Made by a program: the position numbers and the translations under genes
Shown here: one piece after another, positions 15,732 through 24,341 of the stretch
Position numbering within the stretch: position 1 is the stretch's first letter
Layout: each line of letters starts with the position of its first letter
The notes under the pieces: model-generated
What the model saw: the letters and a program-made list of their open reading frames with translations, nothing else
What the model was told of the DNA's origin: nothing
Databases searched by the model: none
Source: Zongyangia hominis
GTDB taxonomy: Bacteria > Bacillota > Clostridia > Oscillospirales > Ruminococcaceae
NCBI RefSeq assembly: GCF_014385095.1
Contig: NZ_JACRTC010000007.1
Span: 1 to 64,000, forward strand
DNA length: 64,000 nucleotides
Direction of reading: 5' to 3'

Positions 15732-17018
15732 TTAGCCGATGATCGTATCCTGTTTCTTAATCTTCATCCAGACAAAGTGAACGATGAAGGCAACCAGCAG
15801 GCCGTCGATAGCGGGCGCGGTGGTCAGGGTAAAGGGCGTGTAGGTGGTCAAATAGGATACGATGGAACCGATGATCCAGGAGGTGCAAGCCGGGATATTG
15901 ATTTTACGGATCTTATCGATATATTTTTCCTCATAGAACTGGGAGTTAAAGAAGTAGAAGTCGGACATGATGACGCCGCCCATGGGAGGAATCAGAACGC
16001 CCAGGTAGTTGAGGAAGGTGGTGATGTTCTCATAGATGCCGGTGAGGGCCAGGACGATACCGATGATGCCGGCCAGGATGGTCAGCTGGTATTTCTTCAT
16101 TTTCTTAAAGACAACGGCAAAGCCCAACGCGGAGCAATAGAGGTTATTGTCGTTGGAGGTCCACTGCGCCAGCAGCAGCACGACCAGAGCGGCAAGGCCC
16201 CAACCCAGTTTCAGCATGATCTGGACGATATCCCATTCGCCGGTGGCCTGGGAGGTCAGGATGCCGATGACGAGCATAAGGGGAACGACGATGACAAAGG
16301 CCAGCACGGAAGCGCCGATGGTGCCTTTGGGTGTCTTTGCGTAGCGGGAGACGTCGGGGGCCACAACCGCGCCGACGATGAAGGAAGCAACCGCCACCGA
16401 GATGCCGTAGCCCACGGTGATGGGTTCGCCAGTGCCCTGCATGTTCCAAATCTGGGTCCAGGACATGGTGTCGGTGACCTTCCAGACGGAAGCGAGAAGC
16501 AGGACCATCAGCAGAGGCACCGCGATTTTACTGAGCAGATCCAGGCCCTTATAGCCGAAGGTGGAGGACAGGATCATGCAGATGCCGCCGATGATGATGC
16601 AGATGATGGGGGACGCCGCCGAATGGAAGACCATTTCCCAGGCGGTGGCCGCCGTGTTGCCGAACAGTCCCAGCTGTACGCCGAACCATCCGTAGGAACC
16701 GAAAGCCTGAATCAAAGCGATGACAATGATGGCCACCTTACCGAAGGTAAACTGGCTGATCATGGCGGTGGAAAGGCCGGTCTTTGCGCCGACGATGCCG
16801 CACAGAGAGGTAACCAACGCCAGCACGGCGCCACCGATAAAGGCCGCCAGCACGGCCTGCTGGAAGCTCAGCCCCGTGCCCATGGTGCCGCCGGTGACAA
16901 TCATACCCAAGCTAATGCCGACGCCGGCCCAGATGAGGCCCATGGAGAGCCAGCTTTTTGTCTTTTCCGCAGGAACCGCGGTGGTACTAAAATCGTTTAA
17001 AACTTGATCTACTGCCAT
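15732..17018 (-). CDS. NCS1 family permease (cytosine/hydantoin permease type)
   Basis: The 428-residue protein has about 12 membrane helices and the layout of CodB-like NCS1 carriers: WLSMGLIWAGVGISLGMIVTGG near the start, FGYKGLDLLSKIAVP in the middle and WTSNDNNLYCSALGF in a loop. The family imports nucleobases, hydantoins, allantoin and related rings with protons or sodium. ATG 17018 is preferred because AAGGAGGGAATT lies upstream. It heads the enzyme genes and is preceded by the PucR regulator. Confidence 0.9.
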   Translation of the reverse strand: MAVDQVLNDFSTTAVPAEKTKSWLSMGLIWAGVGISLGMIVTGGTMGTGLSFQQAVLAAFIGGAVLALVTSLCGIVGAKTGLSTAMISQFTFGKVAIIVIALIQAFGSYGWFGVQLGLFGNTAATAWEMVFHSAASPIICIIIGGICMILSSTFGYKGLDLLSKIAVPLLMVLLLASVWKVTDTMSWTQIWNMQGTGEPITVGYGISVAVASFIVGAVVAPDVSRYAKTPKGTIGASVLAFVIVVPLMLVIGILTSQATGEWDIVQIMLKLGWGLAALVVLLLAQWTSNDNNLYCSALGFAVVFKKMKKYQLTILAGIIGIVLALTGIYENITTFLNYLGVLIPPMGGVIMSDFYFFNSQFYEEKYIDKIRKINIPACTSWIIGSIVSYLTTYTPFTLTTAPAIDGLLVAFIVHFVWMKIKKQDTIIG

Positions 17019-17121
17019 AAGTAATTCCCTCCTTGTTAATATAAAAGCTCCTGCAATGACGGTGAACTTTCGATCTTTCTCTAGCGGACAAATGTCCTTC
17101 ACTCGTACATTGTATAAGCTA

Positions 17122-17150
17122 AGTATAGCATGGAGGGGGGATCCTGTCGA
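17122..17150 (-). promoter_or_regulatory. Promoter of the permease-led operon
   Basis: On the minus strand TCGACA (17150-17145), a 17-base spacer and TATACT (17127-17122) form a good promoter about 105 bases before the permease start. The space downstream could hold a PucR site, but no clear palindrome was recognised. Confidence 0.7.
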
Positions 17151-17173
17151 TGTTCACCACGAATGGAAAAATC

Positions 17174-17206
17174 TGCGGAGAATGTGCAAGTTGCATATTC
17201 TCCGCT
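17174..17206 (-). terminator. Terminator of the pucR-type gene
   Basis: GCGGAGAAT and ATTCTCCGC pair as the outer stem, with GCA/TGC inside; on the minus strand AGATTTTTCC follows. It separates the regulator from the permease promoter. Confidence 0.75.
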
Positions 17207-17281
17207 GTTTGCTTTTCGATTGTGCCCGCCCTCATTTCCTGGGAAAACAAGAGCCGCTCTCCCCTGACCGCTCCATCTTCC

Positions 17282-18916
17282 CTATCGCACAAAGTATCGG
17301 ATTTTGAGCGCCAGCCCCAGATGAAAGAGGTCCTCGCTCTTTGACAAATGATATCCCGTGATTTTTTCAATCTTTTTGATCTTATTGGACAGGGTGTTTC
17401 GATGCAAAAACAGATCTTCCGCCGTTTTATTCCTGGCTCCCATGTTTTTCACCAGCACGTCCAGGGTGTTGATGAGCCGGGTGCCGTTTGCCTTGTCGTA
17501 TTCCTCCAACTGTCCGATGGTTTCCCCCACAAAGCGGCGGAAGTAGGGGGAACCGGCGCTTTTGTAGAGCGCCTGCTCCAGCCGGACATCGCCGATATCC
17601 ACCACACTGCGCCGGATATTGGGCATTCTGCCTATGGCGATGGCGTCCCGGGCTTCCTCGTAGGAGGCGGGAATCTGGATGTACTCCCGGCAGGTTTCTG
17701 AGATACCGACGGTCGCTTTTATCCCATAAATTTGCTGCATCCTGGTGACAATGTCCGAAAATGCGGCGATAAGCTGGGCCTTGTCGTAGACGTCGGACAT
17801 CAGGCAGGTAAAACTGTCGCTCTTGACGATGACGGTGCAGCCGATACCCCGGCTGAGCAGCCGCTTTTTGATACTGCCGCTGATGTCCTCCTTGAGCTTT
17901 TGGATGTCCTCCTCCTCCATCTGGGCGATGTCCCGCTCAAAGTCGTCAATATCCGCCACCGCGATGCGCAGCGGCGCCCCGGGCCAGCGCAACATCTGGG
18001 CCCGGTAGTCGGCCTCATCGGTCAGTTTGATGTTGCCGGTCATCAGGTCAATGAAGAGGTTGGAGTCCATGATGCGGGTATTGTCCTCCAGCATCTGGAG
18101 CTTGGAAAACTCCAGGGCCACACTGGTGGCGGCGTGGTTGAGGGCGATGAGCTGCATGTCGTCGGGCCCCTGGCCGGTAAAGAGGACAAAGATATACCCG
18201 CAGACCTGCCGTTTCACCACGGCGCTGCGGATGAGCATCTGGATACCGCCGGGCCCTGTCAGCTGGCGGGAGATGTCACAGCCGTGGACCTGGGAGACGA
18301 TCTCATCGCTCAATCGCGGGGAAAATTCCCCCTGGACGATGAGATCGTCCGGCGCGTTCCAGCCGGGGGCGTCGGACCGGGCCAGCACCTCAAAGTAGGG
18401 GCTGGTAATGATCACCGGCAGGCTGATGAGGTTGGAGAGCATCTGGGCGATGCTCTCGAATCCGCCGGCGTTGAGCTCCAGCTCCATAAACTTGGCGTTC
18501 ATCCGCTCTGAAAATTCCAGTTTGCTGTTGTGCTCGTCCACCAGCGCCTTCATCAGTGGGTGGGTGATGTCCACAAACGGGATTTCGGGTGGAATTTCGA
18601 TGAGCGGCAGGGCGAGCTCATTCGCGAGCTCGATAATCTCCTGGGAAAAACCGCCCAGAAAGCGGGTCTTGATCGCAAGGCCCGCCGCCTGCACCTGGGC
18701 CATATCGCGCAATAGGCCGATGAGGGCCCCGGCGTCGTTTTTGATGGCGTAGCCGGTGGTGATGAGCAGTTCGTTCTTTTTTAACCACGGCGATATATTG
18801 GGGATTTCCATGGTGTCCACCCAGCTGATTTTCCGGTCTACCCCCATCTTGCCGCCGATGAGCTTGCATTCTTTGAGCGCCCCGATTTTCAGCGCGTCCG
18901 CGACCGTCACTTCCAT
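17282..18916 (-). CDS. PucR family transcriptional regulator
   Basis: The 544-residue protein has an N-terminal PucR domain (VADALKIGALKECKLIGGKMG, residues about 1-125), a central GAF-like/GGDEF-like region, and a C-terminal PucR-type helix-turn-helix (RNKTAEDLFLHRNTLSNKIK). PucR proteins sense metabolites and usually activate purine, allantoin or amino acid catabolic genes nearby. The permease and enzyme genes immediately downstream on the same strand are the expected targets. Length is normal for the family. Confidence 0.93.
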   Translation of the reverse strand: MEVTVADALKIGALKECKLIGGKMGVDRKISWVDTMEIPNISPWLKKNELLITTGYAIKNDAGALIGLLRDMAQVQAAGLAIKTRFLGGFSQEIIELANELALPLIEIPPEIPFVDITHPLMKALVDEHNSKLEFSERMNAKFMELELNAGGFESIAQMLSNLISLPVIITSPYFEVLARSDAPGWNAPDDLIVQGEFSPRLSDEIVSQVHGCDISRQLTGPGGIQMLIRSAVVKRQVCGYIFVLFTGQGPDDMQLIALNHAATSVALEFSKLQMLEDNTRIMDSNLFIDLMTGNIKLTDEADYRAQMLRWPGAPLRIAVADIDDFERDIAQMEEEDIQKLKEDISGSIKKRLLSRGIGCTVIVKSDSFTCLMSDVYDKAQLIAAFSDIVTRMQQIYGIKATVGISETCREYIQIPASYEEARDAIAIGRMPNIRRSVVDIGDVRLEQALYKSAGSPYFRRFVGETIGQLEEYDKANGTRLINTLDVLVKNMGARNKTAEDLFLHRNTLSNKIKKIEKITGYHLSKSEDLFHLGLALKIRYFVR

Positions 18917-19053
18917 TTCATTTCCCCCTTGTCGAAAAAGCGCACTTGCCGCACGCTTTTTCCAAATACAGCATGGTCTTTGCCGTTTTTTGCCGCATAT
19001 TATCCAAAAAATCTGACGAAAACCATAAGATTTTTTCCTTTTCCGTCCAGATG

Positions 19054-19062
19054 TGCTATACT
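19054..19062 (+). promoter_or_regulatory. Extended -10 promoter of the glycosyltransferase gene
   Basis: TG-C-TATACT is a perfect extended -10 element; the -35 region is weak. Transcription would start near 19069, downstream of the only in-frame upstream ATG (19051), which supports a start further in. Confidence 0.65.
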
Positions 19063-19110
19063 GTATTTAGTATTTCATATTTTGAAACAAATGTAAAGGA
19101 GGCGTTTCCC

Positions 19111-20220
19111 ATCAAAGCGCTCGTTCTTTCCTGCAATACAGGCGAGGGACACAACGCGGCGGCCCGGGCGGTCTATGAAAAGCTCAAATCCCGGCATGTT
19201 CACTGTGAATTTGTGGACGCCCTTTCCCTGGCCGGGGAACGCACCTCAAAGGTGGTTTCCAGCTGTTATGTGGGCTCTACCCGGTTGCCCGGCATCTTCC
19301 GTTTTCTCTATGCCGCCGGCACCGCCATCAGCAATAACCGGCATAAATCCCCGGTTTATTTTATGAACCGGCTCTACCGCCAAGAGATTGATACATATCT
19401 CTCCCAGCATCAGTTCGATGTCGTCATCACCTCCCACCTATTCGCAGCGGAGGTACTCACCAGCCTCAAGGCCGAAGGGCGGCTGCGGGTCAAAACCGTA
19501 GCTATCGCCACCGACTATACCTGCATCCCCTTCTGGGAGGAAACCCAGCTTGACCGCTACATCCTCCCCCACCGGGACTTGCTGGATGAATTCGAGAAGA
19601 AGGGGTTGCCGAAAGAAAAGCTCATCCCCTTGGGAATCCCGGTGCGGGACTGCTTTTCCCAACACGTAGAACGTTCCTTTGCCCGGCACACCCTCCATCT
19701 GCGACAGGAGGGGCCCATCTACCTACTCATGTCGGGCAGCATGGGTTTTGGCAAGTTGGGGGAATTGACCGCGGCCATTTTGCGCCGCCACGGGGAACGG
19801 GTGACGGTGGTCATCCTGTGCGGCAATAACGACAGTCTGATCGACCGGTTAAAAAACCAGTTTGCCAGCTGTCCCCACGTGCGTGTGCAGCCGTTCACGC
19901 CTCAGGTGAGCCTTTATATGGATGCGGCCGACGTCCTGTTCTCAAAACCCGGCGGGCTCACCAGCACCGAGGCCGCCGTCAAACAGATACCCCTTATCCA
20001 TACCAGCCCCATTCCCGGCTGTGAAACCAAAAACGCCCGCTTTTTCTCCGAGCGCGGTATGTCCTTTTATGACGAAAGTATCGAGCGCCAGCTGGATTTT
20101 GCCCAGCTTGTGACCACAGACCCAGATGTGCGCAGAAGGATGCAGCAGGCCCAGCGGGCCCACACCAACGTCCACGCCGCCGGACAAATCTGCGATCTGG
20201 CCGCGGCGCTGATCGAATGA
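19111..20220 (+). CDS. MGDG synthase/UgtP-like glycosyltransferase, apparent AUC start
   Basis: The 369-residue protein resembles processive diacylglycerol glucosyltransferases and MGDG synthases, which make membrane glycolipids. The N-terminal domain opens IKALVLSCNTGEGHNAAARAV, and the GT28-type C-terminal donor site is seen in SKPGGLTSTEAAVKQIPLI. Homologs usually start with a methionine exactly where ATC (19111) stands here. A perfect AAAGGAGG lies eight bases before this ATC, and no ATG, GTG or TTG is in frame nearby. The gene is either initiated at AUC or carries a changed or misread base. A PlsY-like gene follows. Confidence 0.85.
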   Translation: MKALVLSCNTGEGHNAAARAVYEKLKSRHVHCEFVDALSLAGERTSKVVSSCYVGSTRLPGIFRFLYAAGTAISNNRHKSPVYFMNRLYRQEIDTYLSQHQFDVVITSHLFAAEVLTSLKAEGRLRVKTVAIATDYTCIPFWEETQLDRYILPHRDLLDEFEKKGLPKEKLIPLGIPVRDCFSQHVERSFARHTLHLRQEGPIYLLMSGSMGFGKLGELTAAILRRHGERVTVVILCGNNDSLIDRLKNQFASCPHVRVQPFTPQVSLYMDAADVLFSKPGGLTSTEAAVKQIPLIHTSPIPGCETKNARFFSERGMSFYDESIERQLDFAQLVTTDPDVRRRMQQAQRAHTNVHAAGQICDLAAALIE

Positions 20221-20292
20221 CAACCTTTTCGAAACCGACTTGCTTTCGCCCTTTTACATCTGCGTTGTTTTAAATGAAGGGAGGCAGCCTCC

Positions 20293-20931
20293 ATGGCCTG
20301 GACTTTCACATTTTTTACCATCACCGGCTTTCTCTCCGGCAGCATCCTTTATAGCGCCCTGCTGCCCCGGCTCTTACGCCGGGTGGATATCGTCGAAGAA
20401 AGCGACGATCACAACCCCGGCACCGCCAATGTCTTTAAGCTCAGTGGACCGGGCCTTGGCGTCGTCTGTCTCCTGCTCGATATGGCCAAAGGCTTTCTCC
20501 CGGTGCTGTTGGCCTTGGGCCGGGTCAATCCCTACCGGATTTCCTTTGCCCTCATCATGGCCGCCCCGGTGCTGGGCCACGCCTTCTCCCCGCTGATGAA
20601 AGGGCACGGCGGCAAATCCATCGCCGTCAGCTTCGGCGTCCTGCTGGCCCTGTGCTTTCGCACCGCCATGGTCTGGTATCTGGCGGCCGCCTTCCTCTTC
20701 TTCTCCCTCGTCCTTGTCATCCAGCCCCACAGTTGCAGGGTGATTGTCTCTTTTTCCTGCTATTCGCTCTTCTCCCTGTTGGTGGTCCCCTTTCACTCCT
20801 TTGTGGCGGGAGGGCTCCTCATCTCGGCTGTGGTCATTGCAAAACACCTGTCTCCCCGGGAGTTTTCCCCCTCTCACTTCCAAGTTTCCCTGTTCGGTAG
20901 GAGGAAAAGGCTGCCCAAGCATGTATCCTGA
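20293..20931 (+). CDS. PlsY-like glycerol-3-phosphate acyltransferase
   Basis: The 212-residue membrane protein shows the three PlsY motifs: GSILYSALLPRLLRRVDI, NPGTANVFKLSGPG, and GHAFSPLMKGHGGKSIAVSFG. PlsY transfers an acyl group from acyl phosphate to glycerol 3-phosphate. The third motif usually reads GGKG and reads GGKS here, so this may be a diverged paralog. It lies 72 bases after the glycolipid glycosyltransferase in the same direction, a plausible lipid pair. Confidence 0.82.
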   Translation: MAWTFTFFTITGFLSGSILYSALLPRLLRRVDIVEESDDHNPGTANVFKLSGPGLGVVCLLLDMAKGFLPVLLALGRVNPYRISFALIMAAPVLGHAFSPLMKGHGGKSIAVSFGVLLALCFRTAMVWYLAAAFLFFSLVLVIQPHSCRVIVSFSCYSLFSLLVVPFHSFVAGGLLISAVVIAKHLSPREFSPSHFQVSLFGRRKRLPKHVS

Positions 20932-20934
20932 TCA

Positions 20935-20968
20935 AAAGCGCCCCGGGAAAAATCCCGGGGCGCTTTCT
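20935..20968. terminator. Bidirectional terminator
   Basis: AAAGCGCCCCGGGA pairs with TCCCGGGGCGCTTT across an AAAA loop, followed by CTTCC on the plus strand. It sits between convergent genes and can serve both. Confidence 0.9.
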
Positions 20969-20970
20969 TC

Positions 20971-21780
20971 CTACTTTTTGTGGTTTAACAATACATCTTT
21001 AAGAATACCCAGCGCTTCCGGATGACGGACAAATTTCAACTGGGGGAAAGCTTTGAGCAGGCGGCGCTGTCCCAAATGATGGGTCAAAATCGTTTGATGG
21101 ATGCGTTCCCGGTAACCCTCCAGCTTCTTGGCTAAATCGCCGCCGATGGCCTGACGCTGGGATGTCCATTCATCCAACCGCTCCCGCAACAGCAGCCCCT
21201 GTTCCCAGGTGTGGTCGGTGAACTTTTCCCGCATCTCCTCCATCGTCTGATGGAGCTGTTCAATTTTCCGGCTCATCAGGAGCATGGCCCTCACAGTGAT
21301 CACCGTATCCACCGCCAGCGCAATGAACAGAGCGCTTCCCATGATCATCAGCCACCGGTTGTTCAGGGATGTGACGGCGCGCAAGACAAAGGGGTGGAGA
21401 AATTCCATGACCGCTAGGGACAATAGGCCAAACAGGGTGGAATTGAGCAGGCAAACCCTGCCGTGGATGTTCCAGGGGCGGTGGGAATAATCCCAAAGCT
21501 TGGCGTGAAAGAGTTTTTCCAGCAAAAAGGAGGTCACATATTCGAGGGCGCTTGTCAGGAGGGCGCCGCAGACTAAAATGGCTACCGGATTGTCCGCCAC
21601 CGGCGACAGGAGATACACGACGATCATGGCGCCGAAGCCATAGACCGGACAGATGGGTCCGGCCAGAAAGCCGCGGTTTATAAATTTGCGGGCGGGAATG
21701 GAGCAATAGACCACCTCACAGGCCCAGCCCAAGAAACTATACATAATAAACATGACAAAATAGCGCATGGCGAGGAGCAT
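20971..21780 (-). CDS. Putative ABC transporter permease (type IV, CmpB-like)
   Basis: The 269-residue protein has four to five N-terminal membrane helices (MRYFVMFIMYSFLGWACEVVYCS, then RGFLAGPICPVYGFGA) characteristic of the family named putative ABC-transporter type IV, followed by a soluble charged helical tail from about residue 165. The family name reflects annotation only; no ATPase partner is adjacent and its role is unknown. GGAGG lies before the ATG at 21780. It is divergent from the HD-domain gene. Confidence 0.83.
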   Translation of the reverse strand: MLLAMRYFVMFIMYSFLGWACEVVYCSIPARKFINRGFLAGPICPVYGFGAMIVVYLLSPVADNPVAILVCGALLTSALEYVTSFLLEKLFHAKLWDYSHRPWNIHGRVCLLNSTLFGLLSLAVMEFLHPFVLRAVTSLNNRWLMIMGSALFIALAVDTVITVRAMLLMSRKIEQLHQTMEEMREKFTDHTWEQGLLLRERLDEWTSQRQAIGGDLAKKLEGYRERIHQTILTHHLGQRRLLKAFPQLKFVRHPEALGILKDVLLNHKK

Positions 21781-21857
21781 GAAAAAGCCTCCCTTTTCTC
21801 ATGACATCATCTTACAACGATCTCCCCCATTCGTCAACCATCAGCAGGACAGCCAAT

Positions 21858-21886
21858 TTGACAAGTCCCGGCATTTGGTATACAGT
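21858..21886 (+). promoter_or_regulatory. Promoter of the HD-domain gene
   Basis: TTGACA (21858-21863) is followed by GGTATACAGT; the -10 is TATACA at 15 bases or TACAGT at 17 bases. It lies about 35 bases before the gene start. Confidence 0.55.
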
Positions 21887-21919
21887 GAAAAAAATTACAA
21901 CGGAGTCAAAGGAGAGATC

Positions 21920-22507
21920 ATGATGCCGCAAACACTCACCCGGGAGGACGCCTTCGCCCTCCTCAACGAATACACCAAAACGGAACATCTTATCACCCAC
22001 GCCCTCAGCGTGGAGGGCGTCATGCGCCATTTTGCCGCGCTGCAAAACGAGGATGCGGAAAAGTGGGGCGTCGTCGGGCTCCTCCACGACCTGGACTACG
22101 ACCAGTTCCCCGGGGAGCACTGCATAAAGGTACAGGAAATTCTCCGGGAGCGCGGAATCGGCGAGGAGATTATCCACGCCGTTGCCAGCCACGGCTACGG
22201 GCTGTGCTGCGATGTAAAACCCGAGGCCTTCATGGAGAAGGTGCTCTATACCGTCGACGAGCTCACCGGCCTCATCACCGCCTGCGCGCTCCTTCGCCCG
22301 TCCAAGTCGGTGCTGGACATGGAGGTCAAATCCGTCAAAAAGAAGATGAAGACCAAAGGCTTCGCCGCCGGTGTAAACCGGGAAGTCATCCAGCAGGGCG
22401 CTGAGATGATGGGCTGGGAGCTGGGCGACGTCATTGCAGAGACCATCCAGGGAATGCGCCGGGTAGCGCCTGCCATTGGACTGCAGGGCAACCTTCCCAT
22501 GGAATAA
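21920..22507 (+). CDS. HD domain-containing protein
   Basis: The 195-residue protein contains an HD-domain metal site: His in LITHALSVEG, the His-Asp pair in GLLHDLDYDQFP, and a later His in AVASHGYG. The layout matches small predicted HDIG hydrolases widespread in Clostridia. HD enzymes are phosphohydrolases of nucleotides or related compounds; this substrate is unknown. AAAGGAGAG precedes the tandem ATG codons at 21920 and 21923. It is transcribed alone. Confidence 0.86.
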   Translation: MMPQTLTREDAFALLNEYTKTEHLITHALSVEGVMRHFAALQNEDAEKWGVVGLLHDLDYDQFPGEHCIKVQEILRERGIGEEIIHAVASHGYGLCCDVKPEAFMEKVLYTVDELTGLITACALLRPSKSVLDMEVKSVKKKMKTKGFAAGVNREVIQQGAEMMGWELGDVIAETIQGMRRVAPAIGLQGNLPME

Positions 22508-22514
22508 CGCCAAC

Positions 22515-22549
22515 AAAAAAGAGGGTACGAAGCCATCGTCCCCTCTTTT
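22515..22549. terminator. Bidirectional terminator
   Basis: AAAAAGAGGG and CCCCTCTTTT pair around a partially paired loop, with T runs on both strands. It lies between convergent genes. Confidence 0.75.
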
Positions 22550-22552
22550 CTT

Positions 22553-23209
22553 TTATAACAGTTCCCGCAGGGAGTCCACCGCCGCGTCGGCCATGGACAG
22601 ATCCTGTTCCCCGGCGGAAGGGTTGCGGTAGGCCACACAGAAGGCTCCAGACGCTTTGGCCGCCAGCATCCCGTAATTGCTGTCCTCGATGGCGCCGCAC
22701 TCGCTGGGCGCGACCCCCAAGTCCTCCATCGCCTTGCGGTAGACGGCGGGGTCGGGCTTGGATTTCCCCACCTGGTCGGCGCCCGCCAGCGCGTCAAAAT
22801 ACTGGGAGATGCCCAGCGTCCCCAAGGTGTCTTCGATGACCCGGATGGCCGAGGAGGAGGCAAGGCCGATGCCCATGCCCTCCCGCTTGAGCGCCTCCAA
22901 GAGCTCCACCACCCCGTCGATGGGCGGGATGTGGGCGGTGGATGTGAAAAAGCGATTGAGCCTATCCAGATAGGTGCGGATATAATCCTGCATGGGCGCA
23001 CCCAGCTGGTGCTCTCTGATGGCCCAGGTCCAGAAGGTCACCTCATCCTTGCCGATAAAAGGGACAAAGCGCTCCCAGGTGAGGGTGAAACCCAAAGATT
23101 GGCACAGCTCTCCAAGCACTTGGAAATGGAGGGGTTCCGAGTCGATGAGCACCCCGTCCATATCAAAAACGACTGCCTTGCATCCATGACGGTGAAATAA
23201 TGTGGCCAT
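22553..23209 (-). CDS. HAD superfamily phosphatase/phosphoglucomutase-like
   Basis: The 218-residue protein has HAD motif I in VVFDMDGVLIDSEPL, motif II near LASSSA, and motifs III/IV in KSKPDPAVYRKAMEDL and CGAIEDSNYGMLAAKASG. The cap layout is that of the beta-phosphoglucomutase/sugar phosphatase group. Substrate is not predictable. AAAGAGAGGA precedes the ATG. It is convergent with the HD-domain gene and transcribed alone. Confidence 0.92.
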   Translation of the reverse strand: MATLFHRHGCKAVVFDMDGVLIDSEPLHFQVLGELCQSLGFTLTWERFVPFIGKDEVTFWTWAIREHQLGAPMQDYIRTYLDRLNRFFTSTAHIPPIDGVVELLEALKREGMGIGLASSSAIRVIEDTLGTLGISQYFDALAGADQVGKSKPDPAVYRKAMEDLGVAPSECGAIEDSNYGMLAAKASGAFCVAYRNPSAGEQDLSMADAAVDSLRELL

Positions 23210-23339
23210 ATACGTCCTCTCTTTGTCCTGTGATCAAATTCCATTTGTTATTATACAGGAACAGCCCCCGGATGGGCAGATGGCAATTTAGCCAAAGATT
23301 TCTCACACCTTCCCACCGAAGTTAGCGCTTCCCAGTGCA

Positions 23340-23368
23340 TTTACAGCGGGGAAAAAAGGAAGTATAAT
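23340..23368 (+). promoter_or_regulatory. Promoter of the YwlG-like gene
   Basis: TTTACA (23340-23345), a 17-base spacer and a perfect TATAAT (23363-23368) lie about 40 bases before the start codon. Confidence 0.82.
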
Positions 23369-23407
23369 AAAAATAAGTAAAGAGAGATCAGAAGGGTGTG
23401 CGTCAGC

Positions 23408-23956
23408 ATGGAAGAGATTCGTAAGCAAGCAAAAACCGCCCTGGAGGAGCTCATCGCCGCGGCGAAGCTCCAGGCGGGGGACATCGTGGTGGTGGGCTGT
23501 TCCAGCAGCGAGATCATCGGAGAAAAAATTGGAACTATGAGCAGTGTGGAAACCGCCGCCGCTGTGTTTGATGAAATCTATCGGGTCATCAAAGCCCATG
23601 GGCTCTACCTGGCCGCCCAGTGCTGCGAGCACCTCAACCGCGCCCTCATCGTGGAGGAGGCGTGCGCGAAAGCCTACGGCCTGGAGTGTGTCAACGTGGT
23701 GCCCCAGCCCAAGGCGGGCGGCGCTTTTGCCACCCAAGCATACAACCGCTTTGACCGCCCGGTGGCGGTGGAGCACATCCGCGCCCACGCCGGGCTGGAC
23801 ATCGGCGGGACCCTCATCGGCATGCATCTCAAAGAGGTGGCCGTCCCGCTGCGCATCTCCATCCGCTCTATCGGCGAAGCCCCCATTTTTCTGGCCCGGA
23901 CCCGACCGAAATTCATCGGCGGCGTCAGAGCCCATTACAATGAAGACCTCCTATAA
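23408..23956 (+). CDS. UPF0340/TIGR01440 family protein (YwlG-like)
   Basis: The 182-residue protein matches the uncharacterised YwlG family, usually found near serine/ribose metabolism genes in Firmicutes. Recognisable parts are DIVVVGCSSSEIIGEKIGT, AAQCCEHLNRALIVEEA and PQPKAGGAFATQAY. ATG 23408 is chosen over GTG 23396 because of AGAAGGG spacing. It has its own consensus promoter and a very strong terminator. Function unknown. Confidence 0.88.
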   Translation: MEEIRKQAKTALEELIAAAKLQAGDIVVVGCSSSEIIGEKIGTMSSVETAAAVFDEIYRVIKAHGLYLAAQCCEHLNRALIVEEACAKAYGLECVNVVPQPKAGGAFATQAYNRFDRPVAVEHIRAHAGLDIGGTLIGMHLKEVAVPLRISIRSIGEAPIFLARTRPKFIGGVRAHYNEDLL

Positions 23957-23963
23957 GCAAGAT

Positions 23964-24009
23964 GCAAGAGGGAGGCGTCATTCTTGCGAATGACGCCTCC
24001 CTCTTTTGC
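23964..24009 (+). terminator. Very strong terminator hairpin
   Basis: A stem of about 20 bp (GCAAGAGGGAGGCGTCATTC with its complement) is closed by a TTGC loop and includes a CTTTT end. It closes the YwlG-like gene. The following bases to 24270 contain no gene that I can support. Confidence 0.9.
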
Positions 24010-24270
24010 ACCGCCGCCCATATTCCTCCCACCGGTGCGCAAAGTACGCCAGCGGCTGTCTGAGAAAAGTGGCTGGCGGGCCCGCTCACCTGTCCCTTCT
24101 ATGAAAAAAACCTTCAAAAACCGCATCATCATCGGCATTTTCGCTCTCCATTTTAGCAGAACCTATGAATATGGCTGTGAGAAGAATACAGCAAACAGAC
24201 GAAAATGTGGAAGGATTTTAGTGAAAAGTGGACGAAATCGTTTTATTTCTAACTGGAAATAAAAGTAAGA

Positions 24271-24298
24271 TTGACTTTGAAAATACAGATGGTATAAT
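24271..24298 (+). promoter_or_regulatory. Promoter of the lectin-tail gene
   Basis: TTGACT (24271-24276), a 16-base spacer and TATAAT (24293-24298) lie in an AT-rich stretch about 44 bases before the ATG. The 330-base gap from 24010 to here holds nothing else recognisable. Confidence 0.75.
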
Positions 24299-24341
24299 AA
24301 ATACAAGAATGCTAGACTATGCAAGCGAAGGAGCGTTAAAA

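Noticed and set aside
15711..17000. Plus-strand open frame of about 429 codons
   Set aside because: It mirrors the NCS1 permease gene and consists of Asp/Gly/His-rich antisense sequence.
18946..19110. ATG 19051 or 18946 as start of the glycosyltransferase
   Set aside because: Neither has a ribosome site, and the extended -10 at 19054-19062 puts the transcript start downstream of both.
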